64,000 nt of DNA from Cohnella nanjingensis (GCF_014212125.1 NZ_JACJVP010000047.1:97870-161869), one strand, 5' to 3'. Counted from the first letter of the stretch, positions 42,537 to 50,407 are shown. A program made the numbers and translations. The notes: generated by a model not told the origin, from the letters alone.

Positions 42537-42580
42537 AAGTCCTCCACAATAAGGAAATCACCCTAACGTTTGGAGGACTT
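42537..42580 (+). promoter_or_regulatory. Inverted repeat that can hide the ribosome binding site of the small gene at 42584
   Basis: AAGTCCTCC (42537-42545) is perfectly complementary to GGAGGACTT (42572-42580), and the right arm contains the complete ribosome binding site of the next gene. The loop is 26 bases. If transcription starts upstream, the message can fold so that the start is closed. Confidence 0.55.
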
Positions 42581-42583
42581 GCG

Positions 42584-42769
42584 ATGTTGGACAATTTGGA
42601 GAGCAATTACGACTGCGCCCGCGCGGGAGAGGACCTTCCTCAGCTCAATCAGGAGCTTGCGGAACTTCGCGGACGAGGAACGGAAACGCAGGAGGATCAA
42701 GAGCGGATCAACCGCCTCGAGAATCAGATCTCGTTCATCTTGAACAAGTGCGATATCCCTCCCTCTTGA
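42584..42769 (+). CDS. Small helical protein, unknown function
   Basis: A 61-residue acidic, probably coiled-coil protein (LPQLNQELAELRGRGTETQE, then DQERINRLENQISFILNKC) with two Cys residues. GGAGG lies seven bases before the ATG, so it looks truly translated. I recognise no family. It stands alone, divergent from the exopolysaccharide operon and followed by a hairpin at 42798-42829. Its ribosome binding site lies in a long inverted repeat. Confidence 0.65.
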   Translation: MLDNLESNYDCARAGEDLPQLNQELAELRGRGTETQEDQERINRLENQISFILNKCDIPPS

Positions 42770-42797
42770 ACCTGCCTGCATGATGCGATTCGCTTCA

Positions 42798-42829
42798 GCC
42801 CCTTCCATCCAGCTGGGCCGAAGGGGCTC
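42798..42829 (+). terminator. Hairpin after the small gene
   Basis: AGCCCCTTC and GAAGGGGCT are perfect arms with a 14-base loop; only a weak T-rich sequence follows. Confidence 0.5.
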
Positions 42830-42853
42830 TTGGCGTTCCCCCGACAAACGAAC

Positions 42854-42889
42854 AAAAACGCGGCCTCCCGTTACCGGGCGAGCCGCGTT
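42854..42889 (-). terminator. Terminator after the stalk-domain protein gene
   Basis: On the minus strand ACGCGGC and GCCGCGT close a stem with an inner CCCGG/CCGGG helix, followed by TTTTTG. It lies 23 bases past the stop codon. Confidence 0.75.
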
Positions 42890-42911
42890 CCATAGCAACC
42901 ATTCCGTACCG

Positions 42912-44000
42912 TTATTTAAACGCCGAATAAGGAATCACGAATTCTGGCATCCCATCCGCAAATGCCGTGTATTCATATTGCGTGAAGTAAATAACGACCC
43001 CATTCCGGTTGAGGAAATAATCGCGATCCGCCTCTATCGTCTTAAAAGGCGTATGCAATAATAATTTTCGGTTTTTAATTTGCTCCTTAATCTGATTGTT
43101 AATGATGGATACATAATCGGCATTCCCTTCCGTTACATCCTTCAACGTGAGCAGATCGCCCGTGGCCAGATCAAACGTATAAGGAACGCGAGCCGTAACC
43201 CCATGCGCTCCCCCCAAATCGATATAATAATCCACGTAAAGGCTCAGCTTCCCGTTCTCGTTATTCGTTACGGTATATCGTCCGTCGAAGCTGGGCTGCC
43301 GGATCACGGCCTTAGGGTTCTTGGCTAAGATTTTATTGTTTTCTTTTACGACCGGGTCCATCTCTTTTGCCCCAGCCGCAATATGCTTGTCGGCCTCCTG
43401 CTTCAAATAGGCGTTAATCTTCTGTTGCGCCTCCGTATTGGCATATCCCGAGATCACGGGGTAGTAGACCAATAAGGACTTGCCATCTCCGTTCGCGCCG
43501 ATCGCTTTGGATTGAATCTGCAAATCATTCTCCGGTACTTTGCGAATTCCAATCGACTTCGTACTGTTCTCGTAGGCAATATCGTAGCCCATGCGCTCTA
43601 ACAAGAAGCGAAGCGGGAGGTACGTCGTATTATCTTGAACGATCGCTTGAGGTCCGGTCATCCGTTGACCGTTCAAGGTGATGGCATTGTTAGCGAGGTT
43701 AATCTTCAACAATCGGCCCTTTCCAGAAATTCGAACAACCTGGGTAGCCTTATCGAAGTCGGTGCCTAGACCCAAGGCCGTATTCAGGTTCCGCAGCGCA
43801 ATGTAGGTCGAACTATCGTTATTGATCGTACCGATGCTCTTTTTGGTTCCTTCGATGCTGAACGACTGTGCTGCAATCTTATATTTTGATTTGGAAGCCG
43901 CGGCGGCCGCATGATCCGGCAATGTCAGCATAGGAGACGACAGAAACGCTGCTGCAAGCGTAAGCGCAAGGAGCTTTCTTTTCTTATGATTTCTTTTCAT
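42912..44000 (-). CDS. Secreted copper-amine-oxidase-like stalk domain plus DUF3298 protein
   Basis: A 362-residue exported protein with a signal peptide ending near AAAA at residue 35. Residues about 45-150 form the stalk domain (YIALRNLNTALGLGTDFDKA, later YLPLRFLLERMGYDI) common in paenibacilli. The C-terminal half is DUF4163/DUF3298-like (YYIDLGGAHGVTARVPYTFD). The latter domain is also present alone in the protein at 49683-50291. DUF3298 occurs in RsiV, where it binds lysozyme, but no transmembrane or anti-sigma part is visible here. Function unknown. Confidence 0.8.
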   Translation of the reverse strand: MKRNHKKRKLLALTLAAAFLSSPMLTLPDHAAAAASKSKYKIAAQSFSIEGTKKSIGTINNDSSTYIALRNLNTALGLGTDFDKATQVVRISGKGRLLKINLANNAITLNGQRMTGPQAIVQDNTTYLPLRFLLERMGYDIAYENSTKSIGIRKVPENDLQIQSKAIGANGDGKSLLVYYPVISGYANTEAQQKINAYLKQEADKHIAAGAKEMDPVVKENNKILAKNPKAVIRQPSFDGRYTVTNNENGKLSLYVDYYIDLGGAHGVTARVPYTFDLATGDLLTLKDVTEGNADYVSIINNQIKEQIKNRKLLLHTPFKTIEADRDYFLNRNGVVIYFTQYEYTAFADGMPEFVIPYSAFK

Positions 44001-44240
44001 TTGTCAACAATCCCTTCTTGTGCAGGGCAATCGCCCGTCTGTTCGATGGTCTATAAAAAACGATTTTCATCCAAGAAAGGTTCATCATTTGCAGTTCAGG
44101 CACAACTCACTTCGTTTACCTGTTACGAATTGGACCATCATCTGACTCTCGTCATCCCGATCGAATGACGTTTGTCACTACTCATAACAGGTCTCGGCTA
44201 TTAAGATAAGAGTATCCAATAGATAGGGTGGGCTGAACGA

Positions 44241-44723
44241 ATGAACGGAAACAATTTCTATGTGATGATTGCTGCTATAGCGGCTTTGGTATTATGGAGA
44301 AGAACCAGAAGCATGTACCGTCCAATACGAGGCAGCGGAATCCGAATGTTGATTCCTCTCCTATTTATCCTTCCTGGAGTGACGTTTCTGCTTAACCCAA
44401 CCGCGAACGAACCGGCATGGGCTTTTGCGGCAGCCTTTGGACTTGGCATCGTGTTCTCAATCCCCTTAATTTGGACGACCAATTACGAGGTGAGAGAAGA
44501 CAAGCTGATTTATGCGGAGAAAAACTGGGGGTTTATCGTTGCTTTCTTAGGCATTTTGATTATTCGGTTTGCTCTTCGTCAGGAGCTTTCCGATATAGAT
44601 CCCCAAGGCAAAATGGCACTTTTTATGATGGTCGCTTTTGGCTATCTCATTCCATGGAGGGTCGTTTCGTTTATCAAATTTCGACGCGTGGTCAACCAGT
44701 CGAATCCTGTCCGGAGTAACTAA
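44241..44723 (+). CDS. CcdC-like membrane protein (DUF1453)
   Basis: A 160-residue membrane protein with four or five transmembrane segments. The loop SMYRPIRGSGIRMLIPLLFI is typical of CcdC/DUF1453. Relatives lie in cytochrome c biogenesis clusters of bacilli, although CcdC itself is dispensable there. It stands alone here, with no CcdA or thioredoxin partner, so the precise role is open. AGGGTGGGCTGAACG precedes the ATG. Confidence 0.75.
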   Translation: MNGNNFYVMIAAIAALVLWRRTRSMYRPIRGSGIRMLIPLLFILPGVTFLLNPTANEPAWAFAAAFGLGIVFSIPLIWTTNYEVREDKLIYAEKNWGFIVAFLGILIIRFALRQELSDIDPQGKMALFMMVAFGYLIPWRVVSFIKFRRVVNQSNPVRSN

Positions 44724-44751
44724 AAAGCGGTTGCCTAGGCAACCGCTTTTC
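44724..44751. terminator. Strong bidirectional terminator after the CcdC-like gene
   Basis: AAAAGCGGTTGCC, TA, GGCAACCGCTTTT is a near-perfect 13-base-pair stem with A and T tracts on both sides. Confidence 0.85.
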
Positions 44752-44933
44752 ATCATGACTGGATGAATCTGCTTCCTTCGTTCTCGGATTACTGTTTAAC
44801 CAACGGGACATACTTTTTATGGCAGCTATGGGCTGCGAAGGTTTGGAATAACAATCACGATTCTGCAGTCCCGGGTTCGACCAACAAAAAATAAGTTAGG
44901 GAATTTCCAAAAATGTTAACGGAGGTAATAACA

Positions 44934-45125
44934 ATGTCTACAAGCCGGAATCATCAAGGGGCGCATGGGATAGGACAAGTTGAAGAGCAATTGAAGCAGC
45001 AGGCAAATGCAACGGATACCATCCAAGGTGGAAGCGAAACGGATCGTGAAATTGCTAAAGCGGCAAACCGTGATGCGCATACCTCGTTAGACAAGATCAT
45101 CGATAGTAAAGAACGAGGGGTTTAG
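44934..45125 (+). CDS. Small hydrophilic protein, unknown function
   Basis: A 63-residue polar protein (MSTSRNHQGAHGIGQVEEQL) with no hydrophobic core, no Cys and an acidic/basic C-terminus. GGAGG lies eight bases before the ATG at 44934. It is followed 44 bases later by another tiny polar gene, suggesting a two-gene unit for sporulation or stress. I recognise no family. Confidence 0.6.
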   Translation: MSTSRNHQGAHGIGQVEEQLKQQANATDTIQGGSETDREIAKAANRDAHTSLDKIIDSKERGV

Positions 45126-45169
45126 TGAAATGCAGGCTGCAGATCTGTCGTAGGAGGTGAACGATTAAC

Positions 45170-45271
45170 ATGAGCAAAAAATCCGATAAAAACAATCCAA
45201 AGCATACCACATCACGATCTAACGACCCGAACGATCAAGGAAGAACTGGCGTACAAAAAAAATCGAAGTAA
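45170..45271 (+). CDS. 33-residue basic, polar peptide
   Basis: The frame reads MSKKSDKNNPKHTTSRSNDP and then NDQGRTGVQKKSK. A near-perfect AGGAGGTGA lies nine bases upstream of the ATG, which supports translation despite its size. Its Lys/Asn/Ser composition resembles small acid-soluble or spore-associated peptides, but no motif is diagnostic. Confidence 0.6.
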   Translation: MSKKSDKNNPKHTTSRSNDPNDQGRTGVQKKSK

Positions 45272-45276
45272 AGACG

Positions 45277-45328
45277 TACCCAGTTAAATATGATGAAAAC
45301 ATCAAAATATACGTGACTGGGTTCTTTT
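45277..45328 (+). terminator. Terminator after the small polar genes
   Basis: ACCCAGT and ACTGGGT enclose an inner TGATG/CATCA hairpin, followed by TTCTTTT. Confidence 0.6.
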
Positions 45329-45612
45329 ATACATCGTTTAGAGCTCGTCTAGCCCCGGCTAGGCGTGCTTTTTTGCTCCAATCGTGACTGACGAAGCAGA
45401 GCTGGCATCAAGGCATTCGCCTTCATGCCGCAAAGCTGAGGTGAATTCGAAGAGGGAAGGGCAATGGCGCCGGTGGCTGCGGGATGCTGCGCTGTCGGCG
45501 TGGAATGCTCAGCCTAAAGAGGAACGGATGAGACGCGTGGGAAGCGTAATGAGGCTGCAGTCGTTTACAGCAGCCTCATCCTGATGTTTATTGAGCTATA
45601 GTACCCGTTAGT
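45329..45612. other. Intergenic stretch with a second hairpin and one repeat member
   Basis: CTAGCCCCGGCTAG at 45349-45362 is followed by a T6 run at 45369-45374 and may be another terminator. From about 45550 a GAGGCTGC/GCAGCCTC hairpin leads into TTGAGCTATAGTACCCGTTAG, a member of the repeat family described below. The open frame at 45384-45584 lacks a ribosome binding site and is not counted. Confidence 0.5.
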
Positions 45613-45861
45613 TTAGTAAATAATATCGTGTTGTTCCCCTTCTTTTGGGTCGTTTATCACAATCCACTGTTCCTCAATTACCTTGAGTTCCTGATTGCAA
45701 TAAGCCATAGCATCATCAAGTGTTTCAAACCAAAAGTCCGCGATTCCACTCTTATTCTCTTGTGTATCATACAAAAAAGCATAAACGCCATTCTCTGAGT
45801 CGTAAATCATTACCTTCCTAATGTTATCAACTGGCTCTCTAAGAAGGGCGTACATTCGCAT
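45613..45861 (-). CDS. Conserved-looking 82-residue protein, unknown function
   Basis: A compact acidic protein, MRMYALLREPVDNIRKVMIY with ADFWFETLDDAMAYCNQEL, likely an alpha/beta fold of the ferredoxin type. I start it at the ATG at 45861, seven bases after GGGGG, and not at the longer frame start at 45894. The genes around it are unrelated. I recognise no named family. Confidence 0.6.
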   Translation of the reverse strand: MRMYALLREPVDNIRKVMIYDSENGVYAFLYDTQENKSGIADFWFETLDDAMAYCNQELKVIEEQWIVINDPKEGEQHDIIY

Positions 45862-46163
45862 TTCAATACCCCCAAAAGTTTCTTTTACCAACATTTTACC
45901 ATTAAACTAATCTGCCCGTTAGCGCAATGACTGCTGCCCCGCGGCAGCCGTTTTGATATTGAACTATCGTCATGCGTTAGAAAGCTCACTTAATAATGTA
46001 TGGATACCACATACGCAGCAACAGCAGCAGCCGGTTGATCCCGTCAAAGACCGATGGGCGGATTTGTTGTCTCTCATAAACGGGCTGCCTTCTGGAAACG
46101 TTATACAGTAAGCCCGGGGCAATTGCGCGAACCCCGGAAACCTCGAGATGGAGACGATGTGCG

Positions 46164-46484
46164 ATGGTGAAGGAAGATGCGATTTGGGCAGCTTTGGAAG
46201 AGGTTGACGATCCTGAGGTCGGGGCGAATATCGTCGATCTGGGGCTGGTCTATCACGTATCGGTCAGCGAGGACGGAACGGCGGAAATCGAAATGACGCT
46301 GACGATTCCCGAATGCCCGCTGGCCGACGAAATCGTCGGCCAGGTGAAGGAAGCTGTGGCAAGCGTCCCCGGCGTCCACGAAGCGAAGGTCGAGCTCGTA
46401 TGGGAACCGAGATGGACGCCCGCTAATATGAACGATCAGGCCAGGGAGGAAATCAAGGCGCATCGCGCGTCGATGCAGCAGTAG
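46164..46484 (+). CDS. DUF59/MIP18-type iron-sulfur assembly factor
   Basis: A 106-residue protein of the DUF59 (SufT/PaaD-like) family. It contains VDDPEVGANIVDLGLVYHVS at the N-terminus, MTLTIPECPLADEI with the conserved Cys and VELVWEPRWTPANM at the C-terminus. Relatives help mature iron-sulfur proteins. It is monocistronic here. The ATG at 46164 has GGAG ten bases upstream. Family confidence is high. Confidence 0.9.
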   Translation: MVKEDAIWAALEEVDDPEVGANIVDLGLVYHVSVSEDGTAEIEMTLTIPECPLADEIVGQVKEAVASVPGVHEAKVELVWEPRWTPANMNDQAREEIKAHRASMQQ

Positions 46485-46702
46485 CCGGGAGGCGGTTATT
46501 TTTGCCCACATCCCGACATCAACCTGCCCGTTACTTCAGTAAAGGCCGCCGTGTTGAGCCGCGGTGGCCTATTCATTGTTTAATTCAGCTATCGTTCCCA
46601 GTTAGCGTAGCAATTTTTGTTCGTTGAAAGGAGTCAAGTCAACAATACATTTAGTCAAGTGTGGATTAAATACTCATTGTTGCCGTTAATTTCTACTCAA
46701 AA

Positions 46703-47314
46703 CTATTCGTCTGTATCTCGTCTCAATATTCGCAAACTGTAATCACGTCCAAATTTTGGGGAGAGTATGCTCCAAAGTGTACCCATGGCTGTTTCAATCT
46801 TCTCCATGTTTGCTGAACCACCAACGTCCACTGGATCAAGGCCGATATCTTGAGATAACTGGATGACAACTCCCTTGGCCTCGGAATCATCGCCGCTCAG
46901 AAACGCGGTTGCGTTAATTGGACCATATTGAGGATTCGCCAGTACTTCCCATGGAAGTGTGTTAAAAGTTCTAACAACTCGGGCATTTTTTGCTTGTCGA
47001 AGCACTTCCATATCTGCGGATTTTCCATCTAAGCGATTTGTGCAATTGATAAGGATCTTATTGTTAAGATCCCCCGCTTCTCCCAGGACCCGTTCAACTT
47101 CGGTAGGTAGAACCGCCAGAAGGATAACCTCACCAAAAGCAATTGCTTCCTGCACCGTTCCTGCTTGAGCGTTCATCCCAGCTGTTTGGAGCAAAGTTCG
47201 TATTTTATCGCTTTGCGGGTCGCGTGAGCCGAACATCACTTGATGTCCGTGTGCGGCCCACAGTCTCCCTAATGTTCCACCCATATTTCCTGAACCAATA
47301 GAAGCAATTTTCAT
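46703..47314 (-). CDS. NADP oxidoreductase, coenzyme F420-dependent reductase family
   Basis: A 203-residue Rossmann protein with the dinucleotide motif IGSGNMGGTLGRLW at residues 6-19 and the family blocks MFGSRDP, VILLAVLPTEVE and RVVRTFNTLPWEVLANP. F420 itself is not expected in this lineage, so the natural hydride partner is unknown. Its ATG overlaps the TGA of the MerR gene (ATGA), so the two are coupled and the enzyme probably answers the signal sensed by the regulator. Confidence 0.85.
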   Translation of the reverse strand: MKIASIGSGNMGGTLGRLWAAHGHQVMFGSRDPQSDKIRTLLQTAGMNAQAGTVQEAIAFGEVILLAVLPTEVERVLGEAGDLNNKILINCTNRLDGKSADMEVLRQAKNARVVRTFNTLPWEVLANPQYGPINATAFLSGDDSEAKGVVIQLSQDIGLDPVDVGGSANMEKIETAMGTLWSILSPKFGRDYSLRILRRDTDE

Positions 47315-47739
47315 TTTGAAATCTCCTTTGCTTCTTCTAATTTTATAGTTCCATTCAAAATGTCATTGTAATAATCTAACTTCACTTTTGTTTGTTTAAT
47401 AATGTTGTCCAGTTCTCGACGTTGTTTTTCCAAGCTGTTCAAATGCTCTGAAAGAATCTTGCTTCGACCCGATAACGTTTCAATGTCGTTAAGATCCCAG
47501 ATTGATGAATGATTCTCAAAACATTGTCCTTCCTGAATAAACTCCTTAATATCTTCTAACGATAATCCGGTTTTCTTTAGACAATTTAAAGATGTCACTA
47601 GATGAACATCGTCGTCGCTATACGTACGTACCCCGCCTGAGCTTCTCTGGGGCGACTTTAATAAACCGATCTTTTCGTAATATCTCAGGGTATCGGGACT
47701 AAATCCTGTAAGCTCGGCAACTTGCCGGATCGTATACAT
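47311..47739 (-). CDS. MerR-family transcriptional regulator
   Basis: A 142-residue MerR-type activator with the winged helix MYTIRQVAELTGFSPDTLRY and then YEKIGLLKSP. A long dimerisation helix (SEHLNSLEKQRRELDNIIKQ) and a short C-terminal sensor tail follow. Cys residues are few and not in a metal-site pattern, so an organic or redox signal is more likely than a metal. It drives its own operon from a promoter with a stretched 19-base spacer. Confidence 0.85.
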   Translation of the reverse strand: MYTIRQVAELTGFSPDTLRYYEKIGLLKSPQRSSGGVRTYSDDDVHLVTSLNCLKKTGLSLEDIKEFIQEGQCFENHSSIWDLNDIETLSGRSKILSEHLNSLEKQRRELDNIIKQTKVKLDYYNDILNGTIKLEEAKEISK

Positions 47740-47764
47740 TTTTCATTACCACCTTTCTTTCCAT

Positions 47765-47795
47765 ATTCTAACCGCTGGAGTCGACTCCAAGTCAA
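47765..47795 (-). promoter_or_regulatory. MerR-type promoter with 19-base spacer and operator dyad
   Basis: On the minus strand -35 TTGACT (47790-47795) and -10 TAGAAT (47765-47770) are exactly 19 bases apart. The spacer holds the perfect palindrome TGGAGTCGACTCCA (47776-47789). This is the textbook MerR promoter, in which the activator twists the overlong spacer. Confidence 0.8.
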
Positions 47796-47857
47796 CACCT
47801 ATAATCATTGCATTAATCTGCCCATTAGTTCAGCAAGAAAAAGCAGTTCGCCGATAA

Positions 47858-47890
47858 AAAAGAAGCCTCAGATACTTCTAGAGGCTTCTT
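47858..47890 (-). terminator. Terminator after the YolD-like gene
   Basis: On the minus strand AAGAAGCCTC and GAGGCTTCTT pair across an 11-base loop and continue into TTTTATCGG. Confidence 0.8.
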
Positions 47891-47919
47891 GGCTTATATT
47901 TGCGCAATTGTCCATGTCA

Positions 47920-48192
47920 TCAAGAATCATAACCATGATTTACTCTCATAATATCCATGAACGGTACCTTGGTCACTTCCCCGAAGCTTTGAACGTGGAC
48001 GAGTCTCGTTCGAGCATCCATTTTCACGATCGTTCCCCTGACTGCCTCTTCTACACCCCATACGGTCAAAGCAACTTCGGATTTTTCCTGCTGCGCTTCA
48101 ACGAGCCTTTCACCCAATTCCTCCAGCTCGAATTCATCGCGTGTCGGGCGCTTGATTTTGTTTTTCTTCCCCGGTTTTGATACGGGCGGCAT
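47920..48192 (-). CDS. YolD-like protein
   Basis: A 90-residue protein with a basic N-terminus (PGKKNKIKRPTRDEFELEEL) and a beta-rich core with VHVQSFGEVTKVPFMDIMRV, matching the YolD family. YolD proteins are often encoded next to Y-family polymerases such as UvrX/YqjW, but none is present here. I start it at the ATG at 48192, eight bases after AAGGAG. Confidence 0.8.
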   Translation of the reverse strand: MPPVSKPGKKNKIKRPTRDEFELEELGERLVEAQQEKSEVALTVWGVEEAVRGTIVKMDARTRLVHVQSFGEVTKVPFMDIMRVNHGYDS

Positions 48193-48260
48193 GACGCTCG
48201 CTCCTTTCTCGGCTGCTTGAGACACCTGCTGGTTATACGGGCCAATTCGATCCAGAACGC

Positions 48261-48297
48261 AAAAAGCGCGGTTCCCGGAACCCCGAGAAACCGCGCT
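48261..48297 (-). terminator. Terminator after tRNA-Thr
   Basis: On the minus strand AGCGCGGTT and AACCGCGCT enclose a 19-base segment with inner pairing and run into TTTTTGCG. Confidence 0.8.
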
Positions 48298-48314
48298 ACG
48301 CTTGAACAGTTAAG

Positions 48315-48390
<76 letters not shown>

Positions 48391-48402
48391 GAGCACTTGT
48401 AT

Positions 48403-48431
48403 AGAATACTGATTTTCGAGCGAATAGTCAA
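48403..48431 (-). promoter_or_regulatory. Promoter of tRNA-Thr
   Basis: On the minus strand -35 TTGACT (48426-48431) and -10 TATTCT (48403-48408) are separated by 17 bases, about 13 bases before the mature 5' end. Confidence 0.7.
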
Positions 48432-48579
48432 GCTTTTTTCCGCTGGTTTTTTTTGGTTTTTTTGCACGTGCGCGATGCCATACACTGGCAGGGGACGCCG
48501 GCTTTACATGCGGCGCTCCCTTTGTTATGATCGGAAATGGAACGTATGTTCTCATTTTGACGATAGGGAGCTGCAAACG

Positions 48580-49542
48580 ATGAACCCGACTCAGTACGAA
48601 CCGATGGCCGCCAAGACGATGCTGAACGCCGTGAACGCGCCTTCGATGCCGTTCGACTGGTCGCTCAACCCTTATCGCGGCTGCCAGCATGGCTGCAGCT
48701 TCTGCTATGCCCGCAGCACGCACGCCTTCCTGGGCGAAGCGGCCGACGATACGTTTCAGCGCCGCATCTTCTGGAAGGAAGACGCGCCCGCCATTCTCCG
48801 CGAACAGCTCCGCCGCATGCAAGCCCGGCGCAAGCTGCCCGGGCACGTCGCCATCGGAACGGCGACGGATCCGTACCAGCAGCTCGAAGGCAAGACGCGG
48901 CTGACGCGCGGCTGTCTGGAGGTGCTCGCCGACTTCGGGGTCGGCGCGAGCATCACCACCCGCTCTCCGCTCGTGCTGCGGGATCTGGATCTGCTGCGGC
49001 GGATGCCCGGCGCATCCGTCAATATGAGCATACACACGCTGGACACGGGGATCTGGCGCACGTTCGAGCCCGCTACGCCTTCCCCGGCGCGCAGGCTCGA
49101 CTGCATGAGCAAGCTACGCGAGGCCGGCATTCGCGTGCACGCCTTCGTTGCGCCGGTCCTTCCCTATCTGACCGATGGCGAGCAAGAGACCGACGCGTTG
49201 ATCGCCGCGTTGCGCGAAGCGGGCGTCCGCGAGATGATGGCTTCCTTCCTCCGGCTGTCGACGCCGGAGGTCAAGTCCTGGTTTTTCGCCACGCTGCGGG
49301 CCTCCCATCCCGAGCTCGTCGCAGCGTACGGGAGACTGTACTGGCATTCGGCGCGATTGCCCGATGCCGTGCGCCGTCCCGTCTACGCCCGGATCGACGA
49401 GCAGATGAAGCGCCACGGTCTTCGCCACATCGGCAAGTCCGATGTCCCGAAGGGCGACAGCGCCCGCACGATGCAGCCGGGCGGCACGTCCGGCGCGCCG
49501 GAGACGGCTTCCTGCCACCCTGTTCAGCTCACGCTCTTCTAA
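48580..49542 (+). CDS. Radical SAM protein, SplB/Rv2578c-like family
   Basis: A 320-residue radical SAM protein. The iron-sulfur motif is C35-x3-C39-x2-C42 in YRGCQHGCSFCYARS. Downstream IGTATDPYQQLEGKTRLTRG and VNMSIHTLD belong to the SPL-like/Rv2578c branch whose reaction is not established. The C-terminal 45 residues are variable and rich in Gly/Ser/Pro. I start it at the ATG at 48580, after AGGGAG; longer in-frame starts would read through the tRNA. Confidence 0.85.
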   Translation: MNPTQYEPMAAKTMLNAVNAPSMPFDWSLNPYRGCQHGCSFCYARSTHAFLGEAADDTFQRRIFWKEDAPAILREQLRRMQARRKLPGHVAIGTATDPYQQLEGKTRLTRGCLEVLADFGVGASITTRSPLVLRDLDLLRRMPGASVNMSIHTLDTGIWRTFEPATPSPARRLDCMSKLREAGIRVHAFVAPVLPYLTDGEQETDALIAALREAGVREMMASFLRLSTPEVKSWFFATLRASHPELVAAYGRLYWHSARLPDAVRRPVYARIDEQMKRHGLRHIGKSDVPKGDSARTMQPGGTSGAPETASCHPVQLTLF

Positions 49543-49629
49543 CCAGCCGCTACGACGATGGTTCGGATCGCGCTAACTAGTCCCCGTGCAGACGATTCTA
49601 CGCCGATTCGCCCTCAGCGAACGCCCGCC

Positions 49630-49677
49630 TTCCCCTTTGCATAAGCTGTGGTGGTAAACGCCTACCGCAAAGGGGAA
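49630..49677 (+). promoter_or_regulatory. Inverted repeat that can hide the ribosome binding site of the DUF3298 gene
   Basis: TTCCCCTTTGC (49630-49640) is perfectly complementary to GCAAAGGGGAA (49667-49677). The right arm contains the AAGGGG ribosome binding site of the gene starting at 49683. The loop is 26 bases, the same loop length as the element at 42537-42580. Confidence 0.55.
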
Positions 49678-49682
49678 TGACG

Positions 49683-50291
49683 ATGAACGGCCAGACCTTA
49701 ATGCTCCCTATCGATATCGCAACCACGAATAAACCGCCGTTGAAGCAGAACGCGCCGGTCGTAACCGGAGGAACGAGCGAGGATGCGCGGAAAAAGATGA
49801 ACGAAACGATCGCGAACGCCGTATCCGAATTGCAGAAAGCCCAAGGCTACCCTTCCTCCGACATTCAAGAGATGGACGGCACCTTCGAGATCAAGACGAA
49901 CGAACGCGGCGTGCTCAGCCTCTCCCTCCTCAACTATGCCTTCACCGGCGGCGCGCACGGCAATACGCTGCAGAAGTCGCTCACGTTCGATGCCGATACC
50001 GGTCGCTCCTACAAGCTCGGAGAACTCTTCAAGCCGGGCGTCGACTACAAGAAGAAGCTCAACGCCATCATTCAAGCCCAGATCAAGGCGCGAAAGCTCC
50101 CCCTGCTCGAGAAGTATCCCGGCATCACGGACGACCAGGACTTCTATATCGCCGACAAATCGCTCGTCATTTACTTCCCGTTGTACGCGATCGTTCCCTA
50201 TGCATGGGGATTCCCTTACTTCCCGATCTCGGTGTTCCAGATTCAAGACCTCATCGACGAGGAAGGCCCGCTCGGCATCTTGATGTACTGA
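49683..50291 (+). CDS. DUF3298-domain protein without signal peptide
   Basis: A 202-residue protein with a short strand at the N-terminus and then DUF4163/DUF3298 (LNYAFTGGAHGNTLQKSLTF near residue 85 and YFPLYAIVPYAWGFPYFPIS near the C-terminus). It resembles the C-terminal half of the secreted stalk-domain protein at 42912-44000, but has no signal peptide or membrane segment, which is odd for this family. I start it at the ATG at 49683, seven bases after GGGG. Function unknown. Confidence 0.75.
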   Translation: MNGQTLMLPIDIATTNKPPLKQNAPVVTGGTSEDARKKMNETIANAVSELQKAQGYPSSDIQEMDGTFEIKTNERGVLSLSLLNYAFTGGAHGNTLQKSLTFDADTGRSYKLGELFKPGVDYKKKLNAIIQAQIKARKLPLLEKYPGITDDQDFYIADKSLVIYFPLYAIVPYAWGFPYFPISVFQIQDLIDEEGPLGILMY

Positions 50292-50334
50292 TCGCACCCG
50301 GGCAACCCGGCGCCCGGCACCCTTCCCAAACGTA

Positions 50335-50382
50335 CGAACGGCCCGAATCTCCGTCGCTATGGACGTTAATTCGGGCCGTTCG
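50335..50382. terminator. Bidirectional terminator between convergent genes
   Basis: CGAACGGCCCGAAT and ATTCGGGCCGTTCG are perfect 14-base arms with a 20-base loop, placed between the ends of the DUF3298 gene and the phosphodiester glycosidase gene. Confidence 0.75.
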
Positions 50383-50407
50383 CTTGCACGATATCAAATC
50401 GGCAGGT

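Larger units (their letters stand above)
45590..47895. repeat. Dispersed intergenic repeat with conserved ends and variable hairpin, four members
   Basis: The motif CTGCCCRTTA followed by YAG/CAA-like bases occurs at about 45909, 46521 and 47817. The companion end GCTATMGTWCCC-GTTAG occurs near 45595, 45980 (decayed) and 46590. Between the ends lie hairpins that differ from copy to copy, such as GGCCGCC/GGTGGCC at 46538-46560 and GCTGCC/GGCAGC at 45930-45945. The members lie between unrelated genes; this span is given as the outer limits, not as continuous repeat. Confidence 0.55.

Noticed and set aside
44863..44884. tRNA T-arm-like sequence CCCGGGTTCGA
   Set aside because: Only one arm is present; no acceptor, anticodon or flanking integrase or att duplication was seen, so a tRNA remnant or attachment site cannot be supported.
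45384..45584. 66-codon open frame on the plus strand
   Set aside because: No ribosome binding site, Arg/Ala-rich composition and its end overlaps an intergenic repeat.
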